A stretch of DNA of 23,674 nucleotides from an uncultured Eubacteriales bacterium (GCA_900546315.1 URCP01000038.1:1-23674), one strand, 5' to 3'; shown: positions 1-8,250, numbered from the stretch's first letter. Numbers and translations: made by a program. The notes: generated from the sequence alone by a model not told the origin.

Positions 1-398
1 GCGAGCTTCTGCTTTATCTCGCCGTCCTCGAGAGCCGCCGCCGCCTTGAAGAGCGCGGAGTATTTCTCAATGTCCTTGCCCTCTTCGATCGACTGTGTGT
101 ACTCGGTCTGAAGCTCGGACGCGTAGTTTTCCCAGCTGTGAAGGGTCGAGTACTGCGGGTTCAGTGTGCGCTCAAAGGTCAGCTCATCGGTCGCGCGCTT
201 GTCTCCGCCGAAGATCATCGCGTCGACCGACAACCCGAAGTAGCGCGATATTCTGATGATATTGTCGATGTCCGGGAGCGCCGTGCCGGACTCCCATTTC
301 TGAACCGCCTGTCTTGAGACGCCGAGAATCTCTCCGAGCTTCTCCTGCGACAGACCGGAATCGGTCCGCATCTTGCCTATCATTTTTGAAAGTTCCAT
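1..398 (-). CDS. XRE-family HTH regulator, N-terminal part (cut by window edge)
   Basis: Read on the minus strand from ATG at 398-396, preceded by GGAGG six bases upstream. The 132 visible codons begin MELSKMIGKMRTDSGLSQEK. Residues 1-60 form a classic XRE/Cro-type helix-turn-helix, with SRQAVQKWESG as recognition helix and turn, so DNA binding is well supported. The following residues (about 75-132, including SIEEGKDIEKY) are helical and charged. They recall, from memory only, the leader of large clostridial ADP-ribosylglycohydrolase-like proteins, so a fusion is possible, but the rest lies outside the window. The gene is divergent from the phosphodiesterase operon and has its own promoter (429-457). 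Target genes cannot be inferred. Confidence 0.85.
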   Translation of the reverse strand, partial: MELSKMIGKMRTDSGLSQEKLGEILGVSRQAVQKWESGTALPDIDNIIRISRYFGLSVDAMIFGGDKRATDELTFERTLNPQYSTLHSWENYASELQTEYTQSIEEGKDIEKYSALFKAAAALEDGEIKQKL

Positions 399-428
399 GG
401 TATACCTCCATTTATTTATGTTGATTAT

Positions 429-457
429 ATTATAACAGCTTTCAGACGCAAAATCAA
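429..457 (-). promoter_or_regulatory. Promoter of the XRE regulator
   Basis: On the minus strand TTGATT (-35, 452-457) and TATAAT (-10, 429-434) are separated by exactly 17 bp, and TGT precedes the -10 (extended -10). The start codon at 398 gives a leader of only about 25 nt holding the GGAGG site. Confidence 0.75.
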
Positions 458-529
458 GACATTCCGATAAACAAAAAAAGCAACCAGAGGTTGTCATCGG
501 CGTTTCCCCGGATATTTTACAAAACCCAC

Positions 530-558
530 TTGAATCCGGGCGGAAAATATGTTATACT
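530..558 (+). promoter_or_regulatory. Promoter of the yfcE-ecfT-ecfA operon
   Basis: TTGAAT (-35, 530-535) and TATACT (-10, 553-558) are 17 bp apart, with a TGT extended -10. Predicted initiation near 565 leaves a leader of about 40 nt, too short for a riboswitch. The operon is therefore not under an obvious vitamin-sensing leader. Confidence 0.75.
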
Positions 559-604
559 GTAGTTTGAGAAAATTTACGGCAAAAGCCCGAAAGGAATATA
601 TAAA

Positions 605-1156
605 ATGAAACTCATGATCGCGTCCGATATCCACGGCTCCGCTCTTTACTGCGAAAAGCTCCTGAGCGCTTACGAGCAGGAGAACCCTGAAAAGCTCCTT
701 CTCCTCGGCGACATCCTCTACCACGGTCCGCGCAACGACCTGCCGGATGGATACGCGCCGAAGAAGGTCATAGCCATGCTCAACCCGATGAAGGAGAAGC
801 TTCTCTCGGTGCGCGGCAACTGTGAGGCGGAGGTCGACCAGATGGTGCTCGATTTCCCGGTTCTCGCCGACTACGCAGCCCTTTATATCGACGGTTATCA
901 GATATTCGCGACGCACGGGCACGTGTATAACGAGAAGAACCTCCCGCCGCTCGCGAAGAACACGATCTTCCTGAACGGTCACACGCACGTCTCGAAGTTC
1001 ACCGACCACGGAGATTATGTCTACGCGAACCCCGGCTCGGTCTCAATACCGAAGGAGGACACGCCGCGTGGATATATCGTCTTCGAGGACGGAACGCTCA
1101 CATGGAAGACTCTCGACGGGGAAGAATACATGAAGCATCAGGCGAAGAAAGCCTGA
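605..1156 (+). CDS. yfcE: YfcE/MJ0936-type metallophosphoesterase
   Basis: A 183-residue calcineurin-like phosphoesterase of the usual YfcE length (about 180). All dimetal motifs are visible: D8-x-H10 (SDIHG), G35-D36, G71-N72 (RGNCE), H104-G-H106 and GHTH at 125-128. E. coli YfcE hydrolyses artificial phosphodiesters and its physiological substrate is unknown; a cytoplasmic phosphodiesterase is the safe call. AAAGGA at 590-595 lies nine bases before the ATG. Its TGA overlaps the ecfT ATG by one base, so it is the first gene of an ECF transporter operon; whether that reflects function or only co-transcription is unknown. Confidence 0.92.
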   Translation: MKLMIASDIHGSALYCEKLLSAYEQENPEKLLLLGDILYHGPRNDLPDGYAPKKVIAMLNPMKEKLLSVRGNCEAEVDQMVLDFPVLADYAALYIDGYQIFATHGHVYNEKNLPPLAKNTIFLNGHTHVSKFTDHGDYVYANPGSVSIPKEDTPRGYIVFEDGTLTWKTLDGEEYMKHQAKKA

Positions 1157-2046
1157 TGAAATGGGACAGCTTCACGGAATTGCACCCGGCTGTGACCGGG
1201 CTGTATTTCGCGGTCGTCCTCGGGATAACGATGTGCGTTCCGGAGCCGGGGCTGCTCGCGGTGTCGTTTGTCTCAGCGGCGGCGTATCTTCTGAGGCTTA
1301 AGGGAAGGCGCGGGGGGCGGATGATACTGCTCGGCGTACTTCCGGCGGCGATAGCGGCGGCTCTCATCAACGCGGCGTTCAATCACGAGGGGGCGACAAT
1401 CCTGTGCTATCTCCCGGATGGGAATCCGCTGACGCTCGAGTCGGTGCTCTACGGGCTTAACGCGTCGGTTATGCTCGCCGCCGCGGCTGTGTGGTTCGGA
1501 TGTGTGACCGCGGTCATGACGAGCGAGAAGATCGTCTGCATATTCGGAAAGGCGCTTCCGTCGCTCGGGCTGCTGATCTCGATGATGCTCAGATTTCTGC
1601 CGCGCTTCACGGAGATGCTCCGGGAGACCGGCGAGGCGAGACGCGGGCTCGGAATCGCGGACGAGGACAGAAAAGGCGGGAAAACGGCAAAGGTACGCGA
1701 CGCCGTCGGAAATATGTCGGCGGTTCTCGGGCGCGCTCTCGAGAATTCGGCTGACACGGCGGACAGTATGCGCGCTCGCGGATGGGGGCTCCCGGGGCGG
1801 GGCTCGTTCTATCCGAAGAGGTTCACGGAGCGCGACAGGAACGCGGCGGCGTTTATTGTCTTTTGCGGGTTTTCGGTCGTATCCGGCGCGCTCGCGGGCG
1901 GGTTCGGGTTCAGGTTTTATCCGACGATAAAGGGTTCGGAGAGGGGACCGCTCACGGTGTTCTTTCTCGTGATGTTCGCGGCGCTCGGATTTATGCCGAC
2001 CGTGCTTGGTGCAAAGAAAACGACAGCGGAGGAGAAAAATGACTGA
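1156..2046 (+). CDS. ecfT: ECF transporter transmembrane subunit EcfT (CbiQ-like)
   Basis: A 296-residue membrane protein. Hydrophobic segments lie near 13-47, 56-75, 100-122, 135-150, 230-250 and 265-290. The long cytoplasmic coupling region carries the two Ala-Arg-Gly-type motifs typical of EcfT, ARRG at 161-164 and RARG at 206-209, which contact the ATPases. The start at 1156 is chosen because it makes the ATGA overlap with yfcE; frames extending to 1102 lie inside yfcE and would prepend a highly charged, non-membrane stretch. In ECF transporters EcfT links the ATPases to the substrate-capturing S subunit. It overlaps the fused ATPase/S gene by 8 bp, so the two are surely co-translated. 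Confidence 0.9.
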   Translation: MKWDSFTELHPAVTGLYFAVVLGITMCVPEPGLLAVSFVSAAAYLLRLKGRRGGRMILLGVLPAAIAAALINAAFNHEGATILCYLPDGNPLTLESVLYGLNASVMLAAAAVWFGCVTAVMTSEKIVCIFGKALPSLGLLISMMLRFLPRFTEMLRETGEARRGLGIADEDRKGGKTAKVRDAVGNMSAVLGRALENSADTADSMRARGWGLPGRGSFYPKRFTERDRNAAAFIVFCGFSVVSGALAGGFGFRFYPTIKGSERGPLTVFFLVMFAALGFMPTVLGAKKTTAEEKND

Positions 2047-4618
2047 AAACAAAACAATTCTGTCAGTGAAAGACCTCCGCTTCACCTACAGCGGGCAGGA
2101 TAAACCTGCGCTTGACGGCGTCACGCTCGAGGTGCGGCGGGGCGATTTCCTCGTCCTCTTCGGGCGGTCGGGGAGCGGAAAGTCGACGCTTTTACGCTGC
2201 CTGAAGCCTTCTCTCACACCCGCCGGTAATATGAGCGGGGAGATAATTTTTGACGGTGAACCGATAACTGAAATGCCGCATCATGACGAGACGGCGAAGA
2301 TCGGTTTCCTGCTACAGGACCCCGAGAATCAGATCGTCACCGACAAGGTATGGCACGAGCTCGCCTTCGGACCGGAAAGCCTCGGTATGCCGACCGACGA
2401 GATACGCGGACGGGTCGCGGAGACCGCTTCATTCTTCGGCATCGGAGGGTGGTTTCATTCGGACACGTCCGCGCTGTCGGGCGGGCAGAAACAGCTCCTG
2501 AGCCTCGCCGCGGTGATGGTGATGAGACCGGAAATACTCATCCTCGACGAGCCGACAAGCAGGCTTGACCCGATCGCGGCGAACGAGCTGTTCTCGGCAC
2601 TTGTAAAGGTGAACCGCGAGCTCGGGACGACAGTGATAATGACCGAGCACCGTCTCGACGAGGCTCTGACGGCGGCGACAATGGCGGTCGTGATTGACGA
2701 CGGAAAAATACTCGCGGAAGGAACTCCGGCAGATGTCGCGCGGAAGATTGCGGACGGTGACGTCGGCAGCGGAACGCGCGCCCTGAGAGCCGCCCTCCCG
2801 GCGTATATGCGTATCGGAGAGGGAAGCGTGCGCGCGGCGAGAGAGCTTGTCGGCGGGCTCGCGTCGGAGAAAAGGCTCTTCACTCTGCCTGAAAAAAACG
2901 AAAGGGTGCGCGGCGACGTCGTTCTCTCAGCCGACAATATCAGCTTCGCTTACGGCAACAGGCAGGTTGTGCGCGACCTGACGCTGGATATCCGCCGCGG
3001 AGAGATAACCGCTCTCGTCGGCGGGAACGGAAGCGGAAAGACCACGACACTGCGCCTGCTCGCAGGGCTTATACAGCCTCAATGCGGTTTTGTCACGAAA
3101 AATGCGAAGACCGCGACTCTCCCGCAGGAGCCGAGAGCGCTCTTCACGAAAATCACGCTGAGGGATGAGCTCGCCGGTATTTCCGGGGATGAGGACAAGC
3201 TCGCGGAAACTATTCATATATGCGGGCTCGGCGAACTTCTCGACCGTCACCCGTATGATCTGTCGGGCGGCGAGACGCAGAGAGCCGGTATCGCGATGCT
3301 CCTGCTCACCGGGGCGGACATTCTGCTCCTCGACGAGCCGACAAAAGGGACGGACGCCGGGTTCAGGGATGAATTCAGGCGGCTTCTCGGAAGGCTCGCG
3401 GACGAGGGGAAAGCCATCCTCATTGTCAGCCACGACCTCGAGTTCTGCGCCGAAACGGCGGACAGGTGCGCGATGTTGTTCGACGGCGGCATCGTATCGG
3501 ATGGCGCGCCGCGGGAGTTCTTCGGAAACTCTGAGTATTACACGACGACGGCGTGCCGGATAGCGCATGGTTACAGCCCGGCGGTGACGACGGACGAGCT
3601 GGTCTTCGCCTGCCGCGGGGAATCTCCGGAGGAAGACACCGATATCCTGCCGGAGGACACGCCGGAAAGGATGGCTGAAGTCTCGGTCGGACGCTTTAAT
3701 GAAAAGCCGGGAATCTCACTCCCGAGAAAAGTCATCGCTGTTATATCAGCGGTCATCTCAATAGTCATCGTCTTTTTCGCGGTGAAACAGACCGACCTCG
3801 GAAGCGTGCTCGACGGCGGGACGACTGTACAGCTGATTTCAGCGGCTTCTCTCGCGGTGTCACTAACCGTTTTAGCGTTCGCTCTCGGCAGAGGCAGGGA
3901 CAGATTCGCGGCGGTTCCGGCGAGACGGCACTCGAAAAGGTCGCTCGTCCTCGCGGGGATATCGGTGGCGCTGGTTCTGCCGACGCTGATTCTCGGCGGG
4001 ATTTTCCTTGACGACAGGAAGTATTATTTTATCTCGCTCGCGGTGCTCGTCGAGGTGATGGCGGCGTTCTTCATCCTTTTTGAGGGGCGCAGACCGAAAT
4101 CGCGGGAGATCGCGGTGATGGCGGTCATCTGCGCGCTCGGCATCGCCGGACGGGCGGCGTTCTTCATGCTTCCGCAGTTCAAGCCGGTCGCGGCGATAGT
4201 CATAATCGCCGGGATGTCGCTCGGTGGCGGGAGCGGGTTTCTTGTCGGGGCGGTCACGATGCTTGTGTCGAATATGCTGTTCTCTCAGGGTCCGTGGACG
4301 CCGTGGCAGATGTTCGCGATGGGGCTTGTCGGGCTTATCGCGGGCGGTCTCTCGGGATTCCTGCGCGGCGGGAAGGGGAGGCTCTGCGTGTTCGGGGCGC
4401 TCGTCACTATCGTCGTTTACGGCGGGCTTATGAATCTCTCCTCGGCGCTCATATGGGCTGGACAGCCGGATATCGGGGTGATACTGACATATTTCGTCAC
4501 CGGATTCCCTATGGACTGCGTCCACGCGGCGGCGACGGCGCTGTTTCTGTGGTTCGGCGCGGAGCCTATGTGTGAGAAGCTCGACCGGCTTCGCGTCAGG
4601 TACGGATTGTTTGAATAG
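2039..4618 (+). CDS. Fused EcfA-EcfA'-S protein of an ECF vitamin/metabolite importer
   Basis: An 859-residue fusion. ABC domain 1 has Walker A 42-50 (GRSGSGKST), Q93, signature LSGGQ 146-150, Walker B ending D170-E171 and H204. ABC domain 2 has Walker A 328-336 (GGNGSGKTT), signature LSGGE 408-412, D432-E433 and H465. Both sites look intact. From about residue 563 there are roughly nine hydrophobic segments. The later ones, around GPWTPWQ near 751-757, resemble S subunits of the CbrT-like/DUF3816-type group, some of which carry cobalamin (family knowledge, not a search). With ecfT it could make a complete importer from two genes; the substrate is not determinable. The start at 2039 follows GGAGGAGAAAA. 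A frame extending to 2006 would run into ecfT. The TAG stop precedes a strong terminator. Confidence 0.88.
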   Translation: MTENKTILSVKDLRFTYSGQDKPALDGVTLEVRRGDFLVLFGRSGSGKSTLLRCLKPSLTPAGNMSGEIIFDGEPITEMPHHDETAKIGFLLQDPENQIVTDKVWHELAFGPESLGMPTDEIRGRVAETASFFGIGGWFHSDTSALSGGQKQLLSLAAVMVMRPEILILDEPTSRLDPIAANELFSALVKVNRELGTTVIMTEHRLDEALTAATMAVVIDDGKILAEGTPADVARKIADGDVGSGTRALRAALPAYMRIGEGSVRAARELVGGLASEKRLFTLPEKNERVRGDVVLSADNISFAYGNRQVVRDLTLDIRRGEITALVGGNGSGKTTTLRLLAGLIQPQCGFVTKNAKTATLPQEPRALFTKITLRDELAGISGDEDKLAETIHICGLGELLDRHPYDLSGGETQRAGIAMLLLTGADILLLDEPTKGTDAGFRDEFRRLLGRLADEGKAILIVSHDLEFCAETADRCAMLFDGGIVSDGAPREFFGNSEYYTTTACRIAHGYSPAVTTDELVFACRGESPEEDTDILPEDTPERMAEVSVGRFNEKPGISLPRKVIAVISAVISIVIVFFAVKQTDLGSVLDGGTTVQLISAASLAVSLTVLAFALGRGRDRFAAVPARRHSKRSLVLAGISVALVLPTLILGGIFLDDRKYYFISLAVLVEVMAAFFILFEGRRPKSREIAVMAVICALGIAGRAAFFMLPQFKPVAAIVIIAGMSLGGGSGFLVGAVTMLVSNMLFSQGPWTPWQMFAMGLVGLIAGGLSGFLRGGKGRLCVFGALVTIVVYGGLMNLSSALIWAGQPDIGVILTYFVTGFPMDCVHAAATALFLWFGAEPMCEKLDRLRVRYGLFE

Positions 4619-4623
4619 AAGAA

Positions 4624-4658
4624 GCGCGGTGATCAGACGATCGCCGCGCGGGTTTTTT
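4624..4658 (+). terminator. Rho-independent terminator of the ECF operon
   Basis: GCGCGGTGATC (4624-4634) pairs with GATCGCCGCGC (4639-4649): 11 bp with one G-U pair and an AGAC loop, followed after GGG by T6 (4653-4658). It starts six bases after the ECF stop. There is no T-run on the minus-strand side, so it seems to act only on plus-strand transcription. Confidence 0.9.
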
Positions 4659-4660
4659 GT

Positions 4661-5470
4661 TTACTTTTCTTCGATTTCGGCTTCAGCCTTCGGAATGTCT
4701 CCGACACCGTTCAGGATGTAGGTCGGACGGTACGGGAACTTGTTCATCGTCTCGATTGACGTGACGCCGGAGAGCACAAGGACGGTATCAAGCTCGCTCT
4801 CGATTCCCGCGATGATGTCGGTGTCCATTCTGTCGCCGATTATCGCCGCCTCCGCGTGGTGGCAGGCGAGCGTTTTCAGCGCGTGGCGCATGATCAGCGG
4901 GTTCGGCTTGCCGATGTAGTACGCGCTGCGGTTGGTCGCCAGCTCAATCGGGGAGATGAGCGCGCGGCAGGCGGGGATTATTCCTCTCTCGCCCGGCGCC
5001 GTGATGTCCGAGTTCGTTCCGATCAGCTTCGCGCCCTTGAACACCAGCTCGACGGCGCGCTCGATCTTCTCATATGACAGCGAGCGTGTCTCGCCGAACA
5101 CGACGTAATCCGGGTTGTAATCGTTCATCGACAGACCGGCGTCATAGAGCGCGTTCACGAGTCCCGGCTCTCCGATGACATAGACGCTTCCGCCCGGACA
5201 CTGCGACGCGAGGAACGCCGCGGTCGCGAGCGCGCTCGTGTAGAAGTGATCCTCGGAGATGTCAAGACCCATGCGCCCGAGCTTCTGCGCCAGCTCACGC
5301 GGGGCGCGCTCGGACGAGTTCGTCAGGAACAGGAAGTCCTTCCCGTTATCAACGAGCCAGCGGTGAAATTCCGGTACGCCCTCAAGCAGACGGTTTCCGT
5401 GATAGATTACTCCGTCCATGTCGCATATGAACGCCTTTTTGTTGTGGAGAGCCTCAAGATTCGTGATCAT
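4661..5470 (-). CDS. HAD-IIA family phosphatase (NagD-like)
   Basis: A 269-residue HAD-superfamily hydrolase with all four motifs: DMDG at 17-20 (nucleophile D17, acid/base D19), TNSS at 50-53, K188 in GKPNP, and GDRMDTD at 212-218. The large central cap between motifs II and III marks subclass IIA (NagD, AraL, phosphoglycolate phosphatase-like). Such enzymes dephosphorylate sugar phosphates or nucleotides in the cytosol; the exact substrate is not predictable. An AAAGGA site lies just upstream of ATG at 5470. The preceding gene ends 17 bp upstream, so the two form one transcription unit. It converges on the ECF operon, with only the 4624-4658 terminator between them. Confidence 0.9.
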   Translation of the reverse strand: MITNLEALHNKKAFICDMDGVIYHGNRLLEGVPEFHRWLVDNGKDFLFLTNSSERAPRELAQKLGRMGLDISEDHFYTSALATAAFLASQCPGGSVYVIGEPGLVNALYDAGLSMNDYNPDYVVFGETRSLSYEKIERAVELVFKGAKLIGTNSDITAPGERGIIPACRALISPIELATNRSAYYIGKPNPLIMRHALKTLACHHAEAAIIGDRMDTDIIAGIESELDTVLVLSGVTSIETMNKFPYRPTYILNGVGDIPKAEAEIEEK

Positions 5471-5487
5471 TTTTTAGTCCTTTCGGG

Positions 5488-6792
5488 TTAATTGATTTCT
5501 TCTAAACTGTAGATAAACTTTTCAATAGCTTTCGTAATTTTCATGCGGTTCATCTCGAAACGCGCCGCTAAGCCGTTCAGGATCGCGTCGTCATAATCAA
5601 GACCGCCCGCCAGTCCGAGCGTGTCGAGAATGTCGAACTTCCGCGAATTGTACATCGCCGCGAGCATACCGAGATCCTCGTCGCGTACATACTCGTAGGT
5701 TCCGTCTTCCGAGACGTCTCTTATCGGAGTCAGGATATCGTAGAAGTTATCCTCGAGCTTCGCGCGGCAGTTGTACGCTAGCGCGTCGGCGACAGTCTCG
5801 GCGGCGGTCATGTCGGTGGTCGTCATGGAGATCGAGAATAACCGCGTGTCGTTCGGCATCGGGGTCACATATTCGTCCTTTTTGTCGAATTTCGGGAGCG
5901 GGAGAATGCCGTATCCCTCATACTCAGACGCTTTGCCGACCGTCGAGACCGAGAAGACGCCCTTCGTGTCCTCGCTCTCGTTCTTCTTTCCGAAGAGAGC
6001 GGAGATCTTGTCGGCAACGCTCATCATGCGCTCGGACAGAGGCGCGAGGGTCAGCGTGTCCTCTTCCTTCACCTTAACAAGAAGGCTCTCGCCCGCCGCG
6101 TGGAAGAGCGGAGCCGCGCCGTCAAGGTCGACCGTCTTGTCCGCCAGCGCCTTCAGCATCTCGTCGAGCGTCCATTTGCCGCTTTCCGCGAGCTCATAGA
6201 GACTGTCGCCGAAGGTGTCACGGTCAAAATAGACGCAGGGCATATTGTCGAGCGAATCCGGCAGAATGTCCGGGAGCGCGTAGTAGGTGCGATCCTTGTA
6301 CGCGATATCCTCGGTCGCGGACGGGTTCCACCACGGCTTTTCCGGGTCGATGGTCGTCGACTTGTTCACGCCGAAGTCGTAGAGCATTCCCTGCGCGAGG
6401 AGCTGGGTCATGTATCCCGCCTCGAGGAACATCATGTCGTAGACGGAGTCACCTGCGAGAATGTCCCTGCGTATCGCGTTGTAGGCTTCATTTCCGGGCA
6501 TATCCGTTTCGGTGAGACGCACGTTGAAGAGATCTTCAGTACGGATCCGGCTGTCATAGAGATTGTCGCTCCGCATATCGCCCGAGCGTTCGTCCGGCAA
6601 TACCGAGCTGTTGTCCGGGGACGAGACGAGAATCCCGATCTCCCTGCCGCTGAAATCCGGCGGGACGGCGTCGCTCGTGTAGGAGTATCTGTAGGGTTCG
6701 AGAGGCTCGATCTCTGTCTTTGCCTCCGCGGCGAGTGCCGCCGCCTGCTGTGCGGCGAGAAGCATCGCGAGTATAGCTGCGAATGTGTCCAT
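5488..6792 (-). CDS. Orphan extracellular solute-binding-like protein
   Basis: A 434-residue protein. Residues about 3-23 are strongly hydrophobic and alanine-rich, suggesting a signal peptide or anchor, but the N-region lacks lysine or arginine and there is no lipobox cysteine, so export is uncertain. The body has the look of family-1 extracellular solute-binding proteins of clostridia: a GREIGIL strand near 49, YDMMFLEAGYMTQL, a YYALPD segment, and YELAESGKWTLDEML in the middle. No permease or ATPase gene is adjacent, so it may serve a remote ABC system or have another role. AAGGAAGG lies upstream of the ATG, and a promoter is at 6945-6973. It is co-transcribed with the HAD phosphatase. The family call rests on recognition by eye. 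Confidence 0.7.
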   Translation of the reverse strand: MDTFAAILAMLLAAQQAAALAAEAKTEIEPLEPYRYSYTSDAVPPDFSGREIGILVSSPDNSSVLPDERSGDMRSDNLYDSRIRTEDLFNVRLTETDMPGNEAYNAIRRDILAGDSVYDMMFLEAGYMTQLLAQGMLYDFGVNKSTTIDPEKPWWNPSATEDIAYKDRTYYALPDILPDSLDNMPCVYFDRDTFGDSLYELAESGKWTLDEMLKALADKTVDLDGAAPLFHAAGESLLVKVKEEDTLTLAPLSERMMSVADKISALFGKKNESEDTKGVFSVSTVGKASEYEGYGILPLPKFDKKDEYVTPMPNDTRLFSISMTTTDMTAAETVADALAYNCRAKLEDNFYDILTPIRDVSEDGTYEYVRDEDLGMLAAMYNSRKFDILDTLGLAGGLDYDDAILNGLAARFEMNRMKITKAIEKFIYSLEEIN

Positions 6793-6944
6793 GATCTGTA
6801 CCTTCCTTTCGTTTCGATCACGTATTTTTATTCCGGTGAATATTCCGGCTTTCGCTCTATCAGACGAAAGAAAACCAGAAAAGTTCCGACCAGAGCAAAA
6901 TACGCTGAAATAAAATATCTCCGTATTGATATTTTACTATTACC

Positions 6945-6973
6945 ATTCTACCACAGAATATTCCATTTGTAAA
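6945..6973 (-). promoter_or_regulatory. Promoter of the solute-binding-like/HAD unit; gap 6793-7137
   Basis: On the minus strand TTTACA (6968-6973) and TAGAAT (6945-6950) are 17 bp apart, with TGG just before the -10. The leader would be about 145 nt. The 345-bp divergent gap 6793-7137 is AT-rich and also holds the opposite promoter at 7064-7092. A nonamer GAATATTCC occurs twice (about 6838 and 6956). I see no RNA gene or small coding region in it. Confidence 0.55.
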
Positions 6974-7063
6974 TAGCGGCGACGCAAATTTCATAAAAAT
7001 TTCTTTTTTGCTCCCCACGCGAAAAAAAGTGGCGCGGAACGCGAGAATGTAACATAATATTAA

Positions 7064-7092
7064 TTGACAAATCGGGCGGAGTGCGGTATAAT
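7064..7092 (+). promoter_or_regulatory. Perfect-consensus promoter of the M23/GH3 unit
   Basis: TTGACA (7064-7069) and TATAAT (7087-7092) are separated by exactly 17 bp, a full SigA consensus. Predicted initiation is near 7099. This decides the start of the next gene: GTG at 7081 and ATG at 7096 or 7099 would lie in the promoter or at the +1, so translation must begin further downstream. Confidence 0.88.
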
Positions 7093-7137
7093 ATTATGAT
7101 GAACGCATTTTTTGTAAAGCAGGAGCGGATATATTTG

Positions 7138-8247
7138 ATGAAAGGTTCCTTCCGCGCGGTCCGGAGAAAGGCCGTCACGCTTGTGTTTCTCGCGTTTCTG
7201 TTCGTCTTTCTGCCGTGTGCCAGAATGCTCCCGGCAGTGACGGTCGGAGCGGCGGGTAGCGGGCTCACCGAGCTCGAGGACAAGCTCGCAAAGGCGGCAA
7301 GACAGCGAAAAGAAGCCGAATCAGCCGTCAACACCGCGAAAGCCGAACGCGCCGACGCGATGACAAAAAAACAGGCCATAGACGCGCAGATTCTCGCCCT
7401 AGACAACGAGACCGACGCCCTCGTCACGCTAATCGCGGGCTATGAAGCGCAGATTGACGAAAAGAACACCGAGATCGCCGCCGAGACCGTAAAGCTCGAC
7501 GAGCAGTACAGGATACTCAGACAGCGGATACGCTCGATGCGCGAGGACAGCGGGGTCGACCTTGTCGTGATTCTCTTCGAGTCGGACGGGCTGGTTGATT
7601 TCCTGACGCAGGTCGACCGGTTCTCGTGTATGCTCGATTACAACGGGCGGCTGATGGACAACTACTCGAAGGGCATCGCGTCGCTTAACTCTATGAAGGA
7701 CGAGCTGACCTCCTCGAAAGCGGTGCTCGAGAAGAGAAAGTCGGAGCTCGACGAGCGCCGCGCCGAACTCGAGGTGTCGAAGAAAGAGGCGGAAAAGCTC
7801 GTCGCGGACGCCGAGAAGGACGTCGCGACCGCCGAGAGCACTCTCGCGAGTGTCGAGGCGCTCGAAAAGCAGTACGGCGACGAACGTTCAAAGAAGCTCG
7901 CGGAGCTTCAGAAGACGACTAACAGTCAGTATGTGGGCGGAGTCTTCAAGTGGCCTCTGCCGTCGAAGTATGAGAAGGTTTCCTGCGGCTTCGGCTGGCG
8001 CATTCATCCTGTTACCGGCAAGCCGCAGTTCCACAACGGAATCGATATTCCGGCGCCTTACGGCACGGCGATAACCGCGGTCGGCGACGGGACCGTCGTC
8101 GAGGTGTCGTACAACTACGCGGACGGGTATTACGTGACGGTAGACCACGGAGGCGGAATCGCCGGCTACGCGACGGGGTATCATCTGAATCTGAATATCT
8201 ACAAGGATTCGGTCGCGGTGAACCCGCTCGATTATTTCAAGGGTTGA
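7138..8247 (+). CDS. Coiled-coil LytM/M23 protein with truncated, probably inactive peptidase core
   Basis: A 369-residue exported protein. It has a basic N-terminus and hydrophobic segment at about 11-37 (signal peptide or anchor), a long heptad-like, charged coiled coil at about 40-265, then a C-terminal M23 domain. This is the architecture of EnvC/CwlO-type envelope hydrolases or hydrolase activators. The first zinc motif is present (HNGID, H299 and D303). However, D336-HGGG is followed only 13 residues later by H349-L-N351, where active relatives have roughly 40 residues and then HLH. The strand with YAH is missing and the second HLH histidine, a zinc ligand, is Asn. Catalysis is therefore unlikely; it may be a regulator or a damaged gene. 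Start: ATG 7138 after AGGAG at 7121; TTG 7135 is an alternative. The GH3 gene follows after 3 bp. Confidence 0.85.
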   Translation: MKGSFRAVRRKAVTLVFLAFLFVFLPCARMLPAVTVGAAGSGLTELEDKLAKAARQRKEAESAVNTAKAERADAMTKKQAIDAQILALDNETDALVTLIAGYEAQIDEKNTEIAAETVKLDEQYRILRQRIRSMREDSGVDLVVILFESDGLVDFLTQVDRFSCMLDYNGRLMDNYSKGIASLNSMKDELTSSKAVLEKRKSELDERRAELEVSKKEAEKLVADAEKDVATAESTLASVEALEKQYGDERSKKLAELQKTTNSQYVGGVFKWPLPSKYEKVSCGFGWRIHPVTGKPQFHNGIDIPAPYGTAITAVGDGTVVEVSYNYADGYYVTVDHGGGIAGYATGYHLNLNIYKDSVAVNPLDYFKG

Positions 8248-8250
8248 TTT

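Noticed and set aside
472..500. Small minus-strand hairpin with T7, possible terminator
   Set aside because: The stem is only five pairs (CAACC/GGTTG), and no gene is known to be transcribed toward it from the right; too weak to list.
559..604. Riboswitch before the ECF operon
   Set aside because: The predicted leader is about 40 nt with no room for a vitamin-sensing aptamer.
6100..6972. Plus-strand frame of 290 codons opposite the solute-binding-like gene
   Set aside because: Arg/Val/Glu-rich shadow with no start context; it runs through the promoter region of the minus-strand gene.
7081..7137. Upstream GTG/ATG starts for the M23 protein
   Set aside because: They lie within the -10 region or at the predicted transcription start of a perfect promoter; ATG 7138 with AGGAG upstream is the workable start.
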